NCBI GenBank assembly: GCA_023634235.1
Contig: JAMKCF010000003.1
Span: 20,244,742 to 20,308,741 of the forward strand
Direction of reading: 5' to 3'
Length of the DNA stretch: 64,000 nucleotides
Origin: Pisaster brevispinus
Taxonomy: Eukaryota > Echinodermata > Asteroidea > Forcipulatida > Asteriidae
Positions 21,361-37,817 of this stretch are shown here, in pieces. A model generated the notes under the pieces. The model was not told the DNA's origin, did no database searches, and saw only the letters and a program-made list of their open reading frames with translations. How positions within the stretch are numbered: the first letter of the stretch is position 1; every line of letters begins with the position of its first letter. The position numbers and the translations under genes are program-made.

Positions 21361-22869
21361 CTCAGATGGTGTCATTATGACTGCGACTGCAGCCAATGGT
21401 TGCATTCCCGAGCAAACATCAATACTAATCCAACTGACTCACACAGATGTTGCAACAAATTCTAATCAGTTCTATTTCATCACAAACCACCAATTCAAAA
21501 ACGTCCGTTATCCTTAGAATAACTCGAGAAAATCTTGGATAAATTTACTAAAGTTGATTGTTTAAGTCAGCTCAGAACAGCTTTTTATATCTGCTTGAAG
21601 TATGCTTTGTTATTCAGACACAATGAAATAGCGGAAATCAAGGCTAATCGTAACACAATCAAATGAACACGGTTTTAATATCATAATCCCAAAATCTGGA
21701 GATTGCCTGCGTTTCGGGAAAATCAAGAGGGCGCCTGTCATCGTCGCCCTCCGGCTCCGCCGAAGACGTCAATGGGCATGTTCTGTGTTTGTCTGTTCAA
21801 TTCAGTGGTAGAAATAAATGATGATGTTGATTGACAGACGTTTACAATTACATGCTAACCAGCTTTTCAGAAATTTAGAACAGAGGTATAAATCCAAAGG
21901 CTCACTCAAGTTTATGAAACTCTGCTGGCTGCAATTCTCCACAAGAATATTTCCATATGATAAACCGTTCACGTGATTAGAATAACATTTCTGACTGTAG
22001 TTGCTTAAATCAATTGTCACAATCAAAATAAGGTCAACATAACACAAGTGACATCAACATAATTAATATGGAATGATCTATGGCATGTTAATGGAAACCA
22101 AGAGGGCTCAGATTTTAACTATTGTAACGGGCTGCTACACCGCTCCGTTATACTTTTATGTCGAGTGATGCTAGCGGGCGTCAATAGAGGGCGGACTTCA
22201 CACCAGATTCACTCCACCAAACTGACGATGTCTCTGCTGCATGCTCTGCTAACACTTAACAGCGTCTGAGTTGATTGGGGCGGAGGGGAAGGGTGGACCT
22301 ATTGTTTGGAGGGAGGGGTGGATGGCGGTGATTATTGTCTACAAAAGAGTATTGACCTAAGGAGTCTGTTTTTAATAATAATATGGGACTGAGGGGCATG
22401 AACTTGAAGTCTATTGAAAGGTCGGGGAGGGAACGAGGCGTCTACTTTAACTACTCTCAGGCAACTAAACGGCAATATAAATCAGCCTTTGAAACGTTTC
22501 CTTTAACTTCAACAGGGGAATTGTGCTTATTTATTCATCAAAACTTCACTTAGCAATATTTACAATAATCCACTTGGTATTTAATATTCATCAGACTGAG
22601 TGACTGCATTTGCATACTGTGCAAGTATAATTGAATGAATTGGGAAATCTGCGGGGGCTACGCTGCTCTAATAAATTGTATATGCCGGAATTATTTGCGT
22701 GCTCTGCTCTATAGCTATCCAGTAACGAACTGGATATCTGGATTCTACTCTGCCTCTATTTAATTCAGCAACCACAAGTGTTTTCTAGGCTCCGATACTC
22801 TGCCACTGGTCTTCAGGCTTTCTGCAACACAGCTTCTCTCTCCCCACAGGGCCTGTCCTAGAGACGAAC
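21361..22869. other. No gene recognised; possible transcribed region of a minus-strand unit
   Basis: If the promoter-like cluster at 22870-22992 works, its transcript would run leftward through this stretch. I found no convincing ORF in it. A 'tgtaacgggctgctac' block at 22134 resembles the end of an LTR, but no partner end was found. Confidence 0.3.
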
Positions 22870-22992
22870 AGAGCAGAGAAACGCACTGGCAGCTCGCCTT
22901 TTATACTCTTTATGGGCTCGCAAACTAGGGCAATGCGCGCTGATTGGCTACACCTTAGTGCACGGCGCGTCGGCGCGTAACGCTATGCAAAT
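22870..22992 (-). promoter_or_regulatory. Compact TATA/CCAAT/octamer promoter-like cluster on the minus strand
   Basis: Read on the minus strand: octamer ATTTGCAT (22985-22992), AGCCAATC (22942-22949) and TATAAAAGG (22897-22905), followed about 25-30 bases on by a pyrimidine-rich 'tttctctgctctg'. Order and spacing are those of a strong animal RNA polymerase II promoter, as in histone genes. No histone or other ORF follows. It could drive a noncoding RNA or be the promoter of a degenerate LTR. Confidence 0.4.
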
Positions 22993-23882
22993 ATGGTCAC
23001 TCACTCTCATGTACAATCTGCAATGTAAAACTATACACAGTAATATTGATTAAGAAATGTGTATAGAAGTAATGGCCATTGACTTTGTATACAACACCAT
23101 TTTACACGTGAAGTAATGATGCACATACCAATGCACTCGTTACGTTAAAGTTTGTTATAAACTACACTAGTATTTTAGTCAAAGTCTATTGTCTACAATC
23201 GTCAATTCTCAAGGGAACAATTTAGATAGCACAATAATTCCACCGGTAAGTTTTAAAGAATAAATCGATGAATAAAGAACAAGTTCTGTCCGTTCCTGTT
23301 TAATGATTTGATTATCTGACAGATACTTGAGCTCACATGACGAACTGTTGTTTGTGTTTACACCATCTACATTATTTCATGCTGTTGGAATATAGCTGGG
23401 AATTAATTATTCAGGAAGAGCAATTTTTGTCACACTATCTTCCCAAAGCATCAATGTGTTCCCTAAACAGCCAGTTAAGACCTTGTCCCACTCTTGTATT
23501 CCCTTAGTATTGGCCTGAAGATTGAATTAAAGTGAACAGGAGCCAGCGATGATTATTCCCTCCGATGTTTCCTTTCTAAGGAGACGCTGAGGATCTTTGA
23601 ATTCCTCGTTTCTAAGGCTCAATAAAATGAAAATTTCAATCAAAACTGCGATTTATTTTCCAGCAATCCCCCATCAATCCAGAGGTTGCAGGTTCAAATC
23701 TCGCTCTAGTCAATTTTTCTTTGCTCAACCCCAAATTAATTCAAATTTACCCAGTCGGTTTCCCTTGTGGCTTGTCACGTGATATTAGAACTAAAAGTAA
23801 ACCAACACTATCTAAACATGACAACTAAATAGTTCGAGAACCTAACATCGCACTGATTTATGTGTTTGTTGCTATTTCTCAG
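22993..23882. other. No gene recognised upstream of the first SERCA exon
   Basis: AT-rich. A repeat at 23521-23625 ('ccctccgatgtttcc', 'gaattcctcgtttct') recurs at about 26820-26895. The pattern 'ggttgcaggttcaaatctcg' at 23688 resembles a tRNA B box. No exon for the N-terminal half of SERCA is present here. Confidence 0.45.
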
Positions 23883-24000
23883 GGAGCTCCAGAGAGCATT
23901 TCGGACAGGTGTACCCACATACGCACAGGTGGAAACAAGGTCCCCCTCACCCAGATGGCTAAACAGCAGATCATTGATAAGATCGCCGAGTACGGAACTG
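23883..24000 (+). CDS. SERCA exon a (nucleotide-binding domain)
   Basis: Acceptor 'tttctcag|gga'. It encodes GAPESISDRCTHIRTGG, then VPLT, and ends AEYGT plus one base (phase 1). This matches the KGAPEG..DRC segment of SERCA pumps. The bases after 24000 are 'ataagt', so the donor has A in place of the invariant G at +1. Confidence 0.88.
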
Positions 24001-25550
<1,550 letters not shown>

Positions 25551-25650
25551 TAAGGAGTGTGTTCACAATCAAGTTGCTGAAAGTTTACTGATTGATTAAA
25601 AAAAAACCACATCAAACTTTTTTAGTGAAAATATCCTTCATCGCATAATT

Positions 25651-25871
25651 GTCATGGCTGAGCAGTCTCATGCACCAGACTCAGGTTGTGGTGTTGTCAG
25701 AGTGTGGGTTCAGGTCAACTTGTTCAAGACACTTGACCATATTCGTTTCATCCTTCGGATTGGAGGTAAAGTCATAGGCCCTGTGTGTTGTATAATGCAC
25801 GTAAGAGAACCCAGCACTCTTACATTTAATTGAAGGAACTTGCACCAGTGTTTCTAGCATGGTTGGCAGCA
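25651..25871 (+). mobile_element. tRNA-derived SINE, copy 1
   Basis: Head 'ggctgagcagtctcatgcac' with B-box-like 'gtgggttcaggtc', then a body with 'ttcatccttcggattgga' and 'ccctgtgtgttgtataatgc', ending 'tagcatggttggcagca'. The second copy is at 35140-35388. The head resembles tRNA-Leu. Confidence 0.75.
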
Positions 25872-25992
25872 GGGCCTAATTCGTTGCTTTGCTTACCGTG
25901 GGATTCTGTGCTTACCGGCCATAAAATCACATGCTTTACAGGGCGTCCTAAGCGCAGAATTCTGTGGTAAGGAGAGCCATGAAATTGGGCCC
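25872..25992. mobile_element. Short MITE related to M1/M2
   Basis: Ends 'gggcctaattcgttgc' and 'gccatgaaattgggccc', 121 bp, directly after the SINE. Confidence 0.55.
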
Positions 25993-26169
25993 TAATTGGG
26001 CCGCATCACCTTGTATACCCTTATAAGGTGCTTTATGTTTGGGTCTCATATATAAAATAAAACTCTGAAGACCTGTCATTTTGCCTGTTGAGTGCTTTGA
26101 GACACCTAGAGAGCAATGATAAAACAGTATTATTATTTTATCATTATTATTATTATTACCTTCTGATAG

Positions 26170-26370
<201 letters not shown>

Positions 26371-26597
26371 TAGGAAATCAGTTGGGAAATATTTATTGTC
26401 TTATGCGGATAAAAAAAATCAAAGATAGATTTTCCACCCAGGGACATAAGGAAAGTTTTACATTCTTCAGCATTTCTTGTGATTTAAGACCTATTTCAGA
26501 TGTCGGAACTATACATTGTGTGCGTACATGTACACACACATCTTTGCAACACATTGTTGGGTAAATATACTGCACATCAAACTGTGTTCGTGGCAGT

Positions 26598-26734
26598 GGG
26601 AGACTTTTGGGAACTCTAGGGTGGCAGCACACCTACCAGGTAAACCCATTGTTCTTGGAATTGCGAGCTTACTCAGAATGCCACAAACAATGGACCTGGT
26701 AAGTCTGCTGCCACCTAGCATTCAAAAGTCTCCC
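26598..26734. mobile_element. Foldback element
   Basis: The left arm 'gggagacttttgggaa', 'ctagggtggcagca' and 'accaggt' is mirrored by the right arm 'acctggtaagtctgctgcca', 'cctagcattcaaaagtctccc'. It forms a near-complete hairpin of about 137 bp. Single arms recur at 24043 and 26970. Confidence 0.68.
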
Positions 26735-27644
26735 ATAGATCCTATATGACTCCAGTGACTGAAACGATTTACTTAGAGGACTGAATAGAGAGCAGAAGTT
26801 GCAGTTGAGCCTGTGAAGATTAATTCCCTCTGATGTTTTCCTGTTAAAAGGAAACGCTGAGATCATATGAATTCCTCGTTTCTGAGGCTCGTCCCTTGAC
26901 GCTGCGAGTGTGAAATATTTCAAACAAAACCTTAGTATCCTACTATATAAACACAGAGATACACAAAGATAATGGGAGACTTTTAGGAATGCCAGGTGGC
27001 TCCAGACTTAAATCAATGCTTGAAATTGACACTGGACCGCAGGTCTGAGGCCAGTGATTATAGCATCAGGCCAGTAAACTCTTGACTGGACAAGTCTGGT
27101 AGTCTTGTGTTTGTGTTCAAATGTTGACTTTCAGTCTGATAAATCTCTTTCACTTCTGATAAGTATTGAAGAATTCTTACCCATAATACAATTGAGATAA
27201 ATCTTCTCTTAGTGCTCATTCAAATTAAAACAGCTCAAATGTTAAACAGAGTAGGGATTTTTTTTTCTCATTTATTTTCTTGTCTTTTAAAAGAAATTTT
27301 GGTTAAATAAACATTTTGAGCTACAAGCCCTGCGGTCTTGTGGGATTTTTCTCCAAAATCAAGAACTGCTTAAATCCATTTTTCTTGGTAACAGTGTGCA
27401 AACTCATAATAGACAAGCATGAGAAAATTATATTGTGGAAGCTCCTATTGATAATCCACATCTAGTTAAAGAATTGTAATCAATAGTACTTTTTAGATAA
27501 CAGTTTAAAAAATGTTTTTTGCTGATTTTCTGGTTGGATCCTTTTATATGACACAAAGCAGTTGCTCTAGAAATGTCAAAGACATAAAAGACTGAAAAGT
27601 CTGAAACTGACATGGAATGAATTAAACATTTGTTCCCATTCTAG

Positions 27645-27796
27645 GTCTGTCGTATTCTGGGCGTGAGTTTGAAGATTTGACCCCTAGTCAGCAGAGTGAA
27701 GCATGCAGGAAGTCCAGGCTGTTCTCCAGAGTGGAGCCTGCCCACAAGAGTAAGATCATTGAGTACCTTCAGTCACAAGGAGAGATCTCTGCCATG
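27645..27796 (+). CDS. SERCA exon d (P-domain)
   Basis: Acceptor 'ttctag|gt' completes Gly, donor 'atg|gtgagt' (phase 0). It encodes [33 protein letters not shown] and GEISAM. The RVEP.HKSKIVEYLQ motif is strictly SERCA-like. Confidence 0.95.
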
Positions 27797-28140
27797 GTGA
27801 GTTTCTTGATCACTTGTCTTCAGGATGTACTTCTCAGAGAGTTGTTCCATGGTTGCTTGTGTAACATTGACCACATACTGAATTATTTTTAAAGCAAGCA
27901 TGTGATGTGCATCAGTCTCATCTAAGGGATTGTTACATTACCCCCAAAAAGTTCCCCAAGAACATCAGGACTTCCCAATGGAAGTGCCCTTCTTAAAATG
28001 AAAACGACCTAGCCCTCTATAGGTTGGTATTCCAGGCCTGTGTGGGGGAGGGGGGGGGGTGGACATGTTACCTGCTACAGAAAGGTTTATTCACTGATAT
28101 ATTTTGACGATAAGTCTTATTGTTTGGTTTTTCCACGTAG

Positions 28141-28933
<793 letters not shown>

Positions 28934-29189
28934 TAGATATGACAGAGCTGCCAACTCTCCCTGATTGTGCAGAAAGTGCCCTGAACATGAACCAATCTTT
29001 CCATGTTCTGATGAACAATTTTGTTTGAGGAAAAGAAATTCCTATAATGTTGAATGTAATTCTAAATATCTCCCTGATTGGGTATGACCAAATAATATTA
29101 TTTATCCTTTATGCAAATTTAACATCTATTGAATTGTTGTGGTACCCGCTGCTAAAATATAGGATTCAAACTGCCTCTTGGTACCAGGC

Positions 29190-29360
29190 AATCGCGGTGG
29201 TTTAGTGGTAAGACATCTGCTCTGGAATGGCAAAGGTCATGGGTTAGAATCTCACCCGAGATATATGCCTGTTTTGTTTTTTTGGTGGGGGGTTTTCATT
29301 GGACTTGGGAAAGTACTGAGTGTACAGTGCTTGACACACATCTTAACTAATAAAGTATTT
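29190..29360 (+). mobile_element. tRNA-derived SINE, second family
   Basis: Head 'gcggtggtttagtggtaag' (A box) and 'gggttagaatctcacccgag' (B box), then a T/G-rich stretch and tail 'gtactgagtgtacagtgctt'. The head is degenerate for a functional tRNA, and the attached tail marks it as a SINE. Confidence 0.65.
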
Positions 29361-29538
29361 TTTATTCCAATGCAAATTTAACATTAACCTAGTTTAGTTG
29401 CTGAAAACAGTTGACAAGTATATAGCAGAAGAAGTAATCACCTACTTGAGTTGAAACTCGACTTATTACAACAAGAAAATTAAAATACTTTTTTGAGTGT
29501 TAATAATATCATCTAAGATTTCATTAATAATCAAATGA

Positions 29539-31411
<1,873 letters not shown>

Positions 31412-31891
31412 TAGACCGCCTAGAGTGACTGGTAACGAGAGGCAATTTTAAAATAATATTTTTGATCCCCGTTGCAATGATAAGGCCATATCCGAATCGC
31501 TGGCTACAGCTATGGCTGTGGCTTGATCTCTATGACAATGGCTGGAGCTGGTTTGGCAAGGACCGATGGTTAACTAGTGGTTAGTTAGTGACGTAGGTAG
31601 GGCATGCGCACTAATGTTGAAGTGCGAATGACTCTGGTCATGTCGTATCAATGTGACCATAAAATACTGTGGGATCAACGTTTGTTATAACTTTTCTGAT
31701 AACTGATCCGCTCTGCACTGTGTTATGAAAACGGCTATCAATAACCAGCGATGCAGCCATGCCCGGTAGGCTGGTTCCAAATAGTCAACCAGCCGTCGTT
31801 GACTTGACAGAGCTCGGGCTAACCTAGTTGATCTATGGTCACCGATAGTTCTTGCATGAACTTGGCCTTGTCTGTTAAATCCTCAAAATGA

Positions 31892-32128
<237 letters not shown>

Positions 32129-33081
32129 ATGCTGTTTTAACAAAAATAAATCTCACCCTAGTTTTTTTGTTGGAGTTATTCTTTTTTCTTTTTTTCCCGA
32201 TTATTATTATTTTTGTGTCCCCTCATTGGTCTCCTGCCACTGCCTTCTTAACTCACATCACTTTGTATTTGTCAGTTTTCATGGGTGCGTGCATGTTTGT
32301 GGGTGAGGCTCTTATTGTGGCGGGATGAACTCTGTCAGGGCTGTTGCTTATCACAAAGAATCGCCAGAAATTGACCCCCAAAAAATTGACAAAACACTCA
32401 GAATTCTAGAGCAATTCTGCCTTGATAGACACTAAGGTGTTTATGAGACTGAGTCATATTCGCTAAGTATATGTGTAGTCTGGAGAAAGAGAAACTTGGG
32501 TATAAAATCGATATGTAAATAATTTGTCCTCGATATTTTCCTCGGTTCAAAATTACAACCTCACATTAACCAAGGTACAAAAAGTTTCACCATACCTTTA
32601 CTTAATAAACAGCATAATCTTGTGGACTGCAGGCGGCCAATCACTAATGTACACACTTGACTTAAAACAATAAACTTCACATTGTTACTTTCTGAAGAGG
32701 CCAATTAACCATTTTCAACCAAAGAGTCTCCTCGTATCGACATCATAAAACGTGAACCCATTGCGGTCTAATGTAATGTCACCTGGACCCTCTTTCTTAT
32801 TTGTAAATCATTATGATGTCATTTGTATCGTAAATATTCAGAGGATTGAACGCCAACTGGTAATCGAACAGTATTACTGCACTCAATATCACATACTCAC
32901 CTGGTATCCATTCCAGCCTCATCAGGGTTAACATCACTTTATTTATTTCAGACTGTTGCTCTCCAATTTTATTTTGATCAGTTTTCGTATTGCTTTGCTG
33001 GGAAATAATTGGAGTTCGAAATACCAGCTCTAACCTTATTTAGGCCCTTTGCTTAGCCAACCTGGGACCAATTTCAATCTG
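32129..33081 (+). other. SERCA 3' region
   Basis: No gene. Several AATAAA hexamers are present (32145, about 32604), and I cannot say which is used. Confidence 0.4.
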
Positions 33082-33274
33082 GACCCTTTTTTATAAAGAT
33101 TTTAAGCAGTTAATATGGCTTTAGGAAGCTGATTTGCTAAGCGAAAATTAACAGGACACCAGTGGCAGCAATTGCAAATACATGTGATTCTGCTGTGTAA
33201 CCTTGTTCTGATAAGCAGTATTTTTCCGCGCTCAGCAACATTTTTCAGTTTACAGGCTTTATGGAATTGGGCCC
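33082..33274. mobile_element. MITE family M2, reverse copy
   Basis: Right end 'ggctttatggaattgggccc', left end degenerate 'ggacccttttttataaag'. The interior runs opposite to 21075-21268. Confidence 0.55.
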
Positions 33275-35139
33275 TGCTGGAGCTGGGCCCTGCTGGGCTC
33301 TCCACGTTGGTAAACAATGTAGTGGCTACCAGTGAAACATCATCTTTGTGTGGGGCTTTTAGCTTGGCAGTGTGCTGGGGTCAGCTGGATTTAAAACAAA
33401 AAATGGTTTGGTCCCCGCAATGAGCCACAACTGCAACAGCCGTCTGTTAAATCGGTTCATGTATAGTGTATAAAGCAATCTGCTCGACAGCTCTTTGAAA
33501 TAGTATGTTCCTGATGAGCCGATTGCGAATATAATGGCCTTATTCCGTAGCGACCCAGCTGAGACAACTTTAAATGCTTAGGCCGTTTATTTTTGCTTTT
33601 AGCGCAATGAATAAAGTCTTGGTGTTTTGTATTTTTTGGTCGTTACAATCATTAGAAAAACAACTGTTAGAGCGGCTTGTTGAAACGGCGTGTTTTGACT
33701 TGAGTTATTAAATGGTTCAGTTGATGTTGTGAATTGATAACAATTAAATAAAGTGTTTAAATTTCTACGGAATCATTTGCTTTTGTGTGTCTGTGTGTGA
33801 ATTCCTATTGTCGGCAGATGGTAGGCCTACACTGTTCAAATGGCCCGCTAAAGAAAGCCAATAGTAGCCTGAACATCTGACGTCACACTTTGAGGCTGGT
33901 GAATAACGCCAGATACCGGCCTGACCGGATGATACCAGATGTACCTTTGACCTCGCATTCATTTCTCATAGAGATTCGCAGTCGATACACATTATTACAA
34001 TTTACATAGTAAAACAACAATACATGATGTACAAACATAATATTATGCACATGCCTCATACAGACGATCGAAAGTGCACGCTGACAAATTACATCACTTC
34101 GGATTTATGTACAGTGACATAAACATCAGTTATCTCTTTAAGAAACCATTGAATGCATTCTTTTTGCAACTAAGGTGACATGGTACATTCGGGAGATTTA
34201 TTCCAGACGCACATCCATCAAAATCCAGGTTTTGTGTTTTGGTTTTGAGTCAGTTTGCGCGGTGTGGATTTGGTGACGTCCGTCACAAACAAAAACGCCA
34301 CTACAAGAATGCTAACTTACAAACAGAAAACGGCCATCTTTTGGAAAGGTGCCGCTACTTTTTGTGAGAAAATGGGATCCATTTTTTCGGGAACACACTT
34401 ACCCTAGCCTTCCCGGTTTTAGAGTCAATGATCCTAAGATACAATAATGGAATTTCTTATTCTACAATCCTTAAAAGTAATCACCCTCAAATCTGTCATT
34501 TTAAGGGCCTCCAAAATATTGATTGGGCACAACGCAACGTTTTGTCAAATGAGAAACGCCCATAAAATACTTGAACTATTTCTAATCTAAGCTCGTTTGT
34601 AGTCCTTTCTGTTAGAAGAGAATGCCCTCAAACAGCCTCAATTTTTATATATTTTGTATTATTACTTTTTTATTATTCACCACTCTTGTCAATTTGTAAA
34701 TATCTCAACATTTGAGTATACTTCTCAATTAGGCTAATTTAATTTTCAAAATTTACGATTTATGCCATTGTTTTATTTATCTCATGACCTTTCCAGCCGA
34801 AAGCGAGTCGTTCTAATAACCAGCCCGGCCCCGTTTTTAGAGGAAACTGTTTAATTTTTAATAACCCCCTAACAAACAAAGTGTCGTAGACAAAATGTCA
34901 ATTTCATCCATCATTTCGAGCCTTATAAACGGTAGAATTAATTTAATCGGCGAATGACAGACTTTGAATGCACCGTATTCAACGACACTTTGAGCATCCT
35001 CAACCTGTAGTGTGTTTTTGTGAGGGAACATCACTGGTTTGGAGAATGAAAATATTATTTTAAGTCCAGTAGTGTTCAACAATTACATCAACCCAGAGTT
35101 GATTATATTTTAGTCAAAGGAGTAACTATAGCTTTATAG
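33275..35139. other. No gene recognised; one R1 fragment
   Basis: At 33863-33960 'gtagcctgaacatctgacgt' and 'ataacgccagataccggcct' match the start of R1. AATAAA hexamers lie at 33610 and 33747. The remainder is AT-rich with nothing I recognise. Confidence 0.45.
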
Positions 35140-35388
35140 TACGGAGTGTCGTGTTCGAGCTGTCTGGTGCACCGGACTCGAGTTCTGGTGTTGTCACAGA
35201 GTGGGCTCAGGTCTCGTCGATTATGTGTGTCCTTGATGGGCAGGACACTTGCTTCGTCCTTCTGGCCATAGGTCCAGTGTGTTGTGTAATGCATGTAAAA
35301 GAACGTAGTACACTTATAGTCGTTAGTAAAAGAGAAGGGTTTTGCCCAGCGGTTTCTGGCATAGTTGGCTGCAGATAGCACTGGGTCA
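35140..35388 (+). mobile_element. tRNA-derived SINE, copy 2
   Basis: Same family as 25651-25871: 'gtctggtgcaccggactcg', 'ttctggtgttgtcacagagt', 'ccagtgtgttgtgtaatgca', 'tttctggcatagttggct'. Confidence 0.72.
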
Positions 35389-35390
35389 CA

Positions 35391-35770
35391 ATGTAACCTG
35401 TTACATGACACGTAACTGTTATATAACAATGTAACCTGTGATATGACATGTAACCTTTGACATGTCATGTAACCTGTGACATGACATGTAACCTGTGACA
35501 TGACAATGTAATCTGTTATATGACATGTAACCTGTGATATGAAAATGTAACATGTGACATGGCATGTAACCTGTGTTATGACATTTAAACTGTGACATGA
35601 CAATGTAAGCTGTTACATGACGTGTTGATGTGCATGTAACATGTGACATGGTATGCAATCTTTGACATATGTATTGTGCGACATCATAAAAAAAATTATT
35701 TTGTGTAAGGACATATAACGTGTGACAGACACGTAACTTGTGACATCATGTGTATCCTGTGACTTCGTAA
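35391..35770. repeat. Minisatellite, unit about 18-20 bp
   Basis: Repeated 'catgtaacctgtgacatga' with variants (gatatga, acaatgtaac). About 18 imperfect units follow directly after the SINE. There are no unique spacers, so this is not a CRISPR-like array. Confidence 0.85.
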
Positions 35771-36879
35771 CCTTCTACTTAAAAAAAATCCATCACAAAC
35801 CTGATGTGACACTTTATGCTTACAAAAACTTCATGGACGGACTTCCTACATACATGATTTTTACAAAGCTCAATGATTGTGTGTCCCCTTTTGGTGTCGA
35901 CACAATGAGACAAACTATTCAAAATAATGTTTCACTATTTTTCTAAAGATTACGCATTATACGATGCACCCATGGCATAATTGGAAAGTATCTGTACAAC
36001 AATAAGTCTTTTTGGTTGGTGTGCAGTATGCAATAGCCAAATTTGTTATTTGCACTGATTTTGGAGGAGTAGTTTAATTTCCATTTTCTAGTTATGAATA
36101 AACATAGTTTGTTTATACCCATGAGTCTTCTATCCCATGTGTACAAAATTATATCTGTTTAAAAATGTATAAATAGGAGCACGGAGTTGTGGGAGCTTTT
36201 CACACAAAATGTCTGCAATAAAATTGGGTAATACTATAATTAGCAATGACTCCCACCCCACCCCCGTTGTGCAAACATATGCTAATGTAGCCCTTGAAAA
36301 GTGCGGCCTTCGATTAAGCGGAACCCAGACTTTCCCTCACGATGTTTTAACACAAATTAGACCATAATACTGCCTGCCATTTTACCTCCATTACTATTGA
36401 CTAGCTAAGCACTTCTACACCCATTAATCAATACAAGTGGCAGGCCAACATCACCGCATTACCATGGCCTGTGCACTGTTCACTTAATTGGTTTTTGCGA
36501 GAATCAGCTTGGAAATTTACACTAATTACCTCTTTGAAATGGGCGTAGAAGTCAAACAATTACATTGCACATTTTGTATAACTGATATTATGTAAATGAA
36601 TGGCACTTCACGGCCCGTATCGCGCCTAATGCGGTGCCTCGGACAACAATACACAGAGCTATCATGTCGCTCTGCATTGGGTGCAATTGGTAAATGAAAA
36701 CGACTCAACTCTCTTGACCTCTGGCCTTCTCCTGTCTCCTTTGAAGCTTGCAAAGACTGCGCATGTTTGTCTGCAATTTCCGTCTCCTTGATAATTTGAA
36801 ATATTGTACGAATAAAAACAAATTAGTTCTTACACAGCGCATTTTACAATAACGTTTCATACGCTTTACAACAGTGCCC
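35771..36879. other. No gene recognised
   Basis: Low-complexity AT-rich DNA. Short ORFs have no recognisable similarity. Confidence 0.35.
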
Positions 36880-37146
36880 TTGTCATTAGGCTTATAACAT
36901 TCCTTTAATCTTTCTCTGCTCCCTGGGGAGTATACAGCCCTGGGCTGCCGTGACACTCAAAATTAGGCTTTTTCAAACACAATAACAACCCTAACAGGTA
37001 CCCATTTTACCACTGGGTGAAGAGAGATTGCAGTAACGCAACTTCCTCAAGTACACAAGTGTCATGACCGGGATTTGAACCCACGCCCCGATGACTTAAC
37101 CACAGGAACTTGAGCCCAGTGCACTGAACCGCTCGGCCATGACACG
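36880..37146 (-). mobile_element. tRNA-Leu-derived SINE (minus strand)
   Basis: Read on the minus strand from 37145: GTGTCATGGCCGAGCGG, a CTCAAG anticodon-loop region (anticodon CAA), GTGGGTTCAAATCCC (B box) and a 3' ATGACAC that pairs perfectly with the first seven bases. The body contains 'ttcacccagtggtaaaatgg' and 'gggtacctgttagggttg'. Anticodon and T stems carry mismatches and a body is attached, so it is a SINE rather than a working tRNA gene. Confidence 0.75.
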
Positions 37147-37817
37147 CTACAGAAAGTTCCTTTAAAGGAATAACACAATATTATTTTGCACATAATCAAT
37201 TTTAAAAAAAAATTGACTGCTTGCAAGAAACAAGTATCTGTACTTAAATGTAGAGTCAGCGCTTTGTAAATACTCTAAAGAAATTAATGACCATAAAGAG
37301 CACCGCAGCTGTTGATTTTGAGGAAGGAATCCCTCTGAAGTAATTCGGTTTTGAAAAATTTTCACCCCAAAACATTTAAATTTTAGAAATGATTCATGCA
37401 TGAATCGTTTCTCAGATTTCTGTGTGCTGGTGTCTGTTCACGAATGCTGTGGCCAAAGATGCGGTTGGTACCCGCTGTCACCTCGCTAAACGTGGATGGA
37501 TTCGACGGTCTTGTGAAAATATCGTAACAGTTTTGTGCTGTTTTCTCAGCAAGTATACGCTGTATTCAGCTGAGAATTTTACATGTGTATTTTATTATTG
37601 TATCTTTCTTTTTAATTTGGCCAGTAAATAAACATTACGTTGATGAAAAACCAATATATAACACTGTGCAAAAATGTCATTGACAAAAATGCTTAAATAC
37701 CCGAAATAGACCTTATGCACATGACGTCATGTCAGTAGGGCGCCTTCGCTAGAGGTCAAAAGGAGGTTGTTCATTGGCCAATCCTGTGCGCCGTGCGTAC
37801 AAATCTATGCGTTTCGA
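37147..37817. other. No gene; dispersed repeat at 37705-37770
   Basis: 37705-37770 ('atgcacatgacgtcatgtca', 'tagggcgccttcgct') recurs at 18590-18645. A block at about 37390-37560 resembles the reverse complement of 13660-13860 (an intron of FReD gene 1). Confidence 0.45.

Noticed and set aside
22134..23000. Solo LTR on the minus strand (block 'gtgtagcagcccgttaca' as its end)
   Set aside because: No matching TG start, target duplication or primer site could be found, although the promoter-like cluster inside keeps the idea possible.
29193..29260. tRNA gene
   Set aside because: A and B boxes are present but the stems are poor and a SINE-type tail follows.
35391..35770. Regular repeats that could suggest a CRISPR array
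   Set aside because: Units abut without unique spacers and the context is animal DNA; it is a minisatellite.
37059..37146. tRNA-Leu gene on the minus strand
   Set aside because: Mismatches in the anticodon and T stems and an attached SINE body make a SINE head more likely than a working tRNA.
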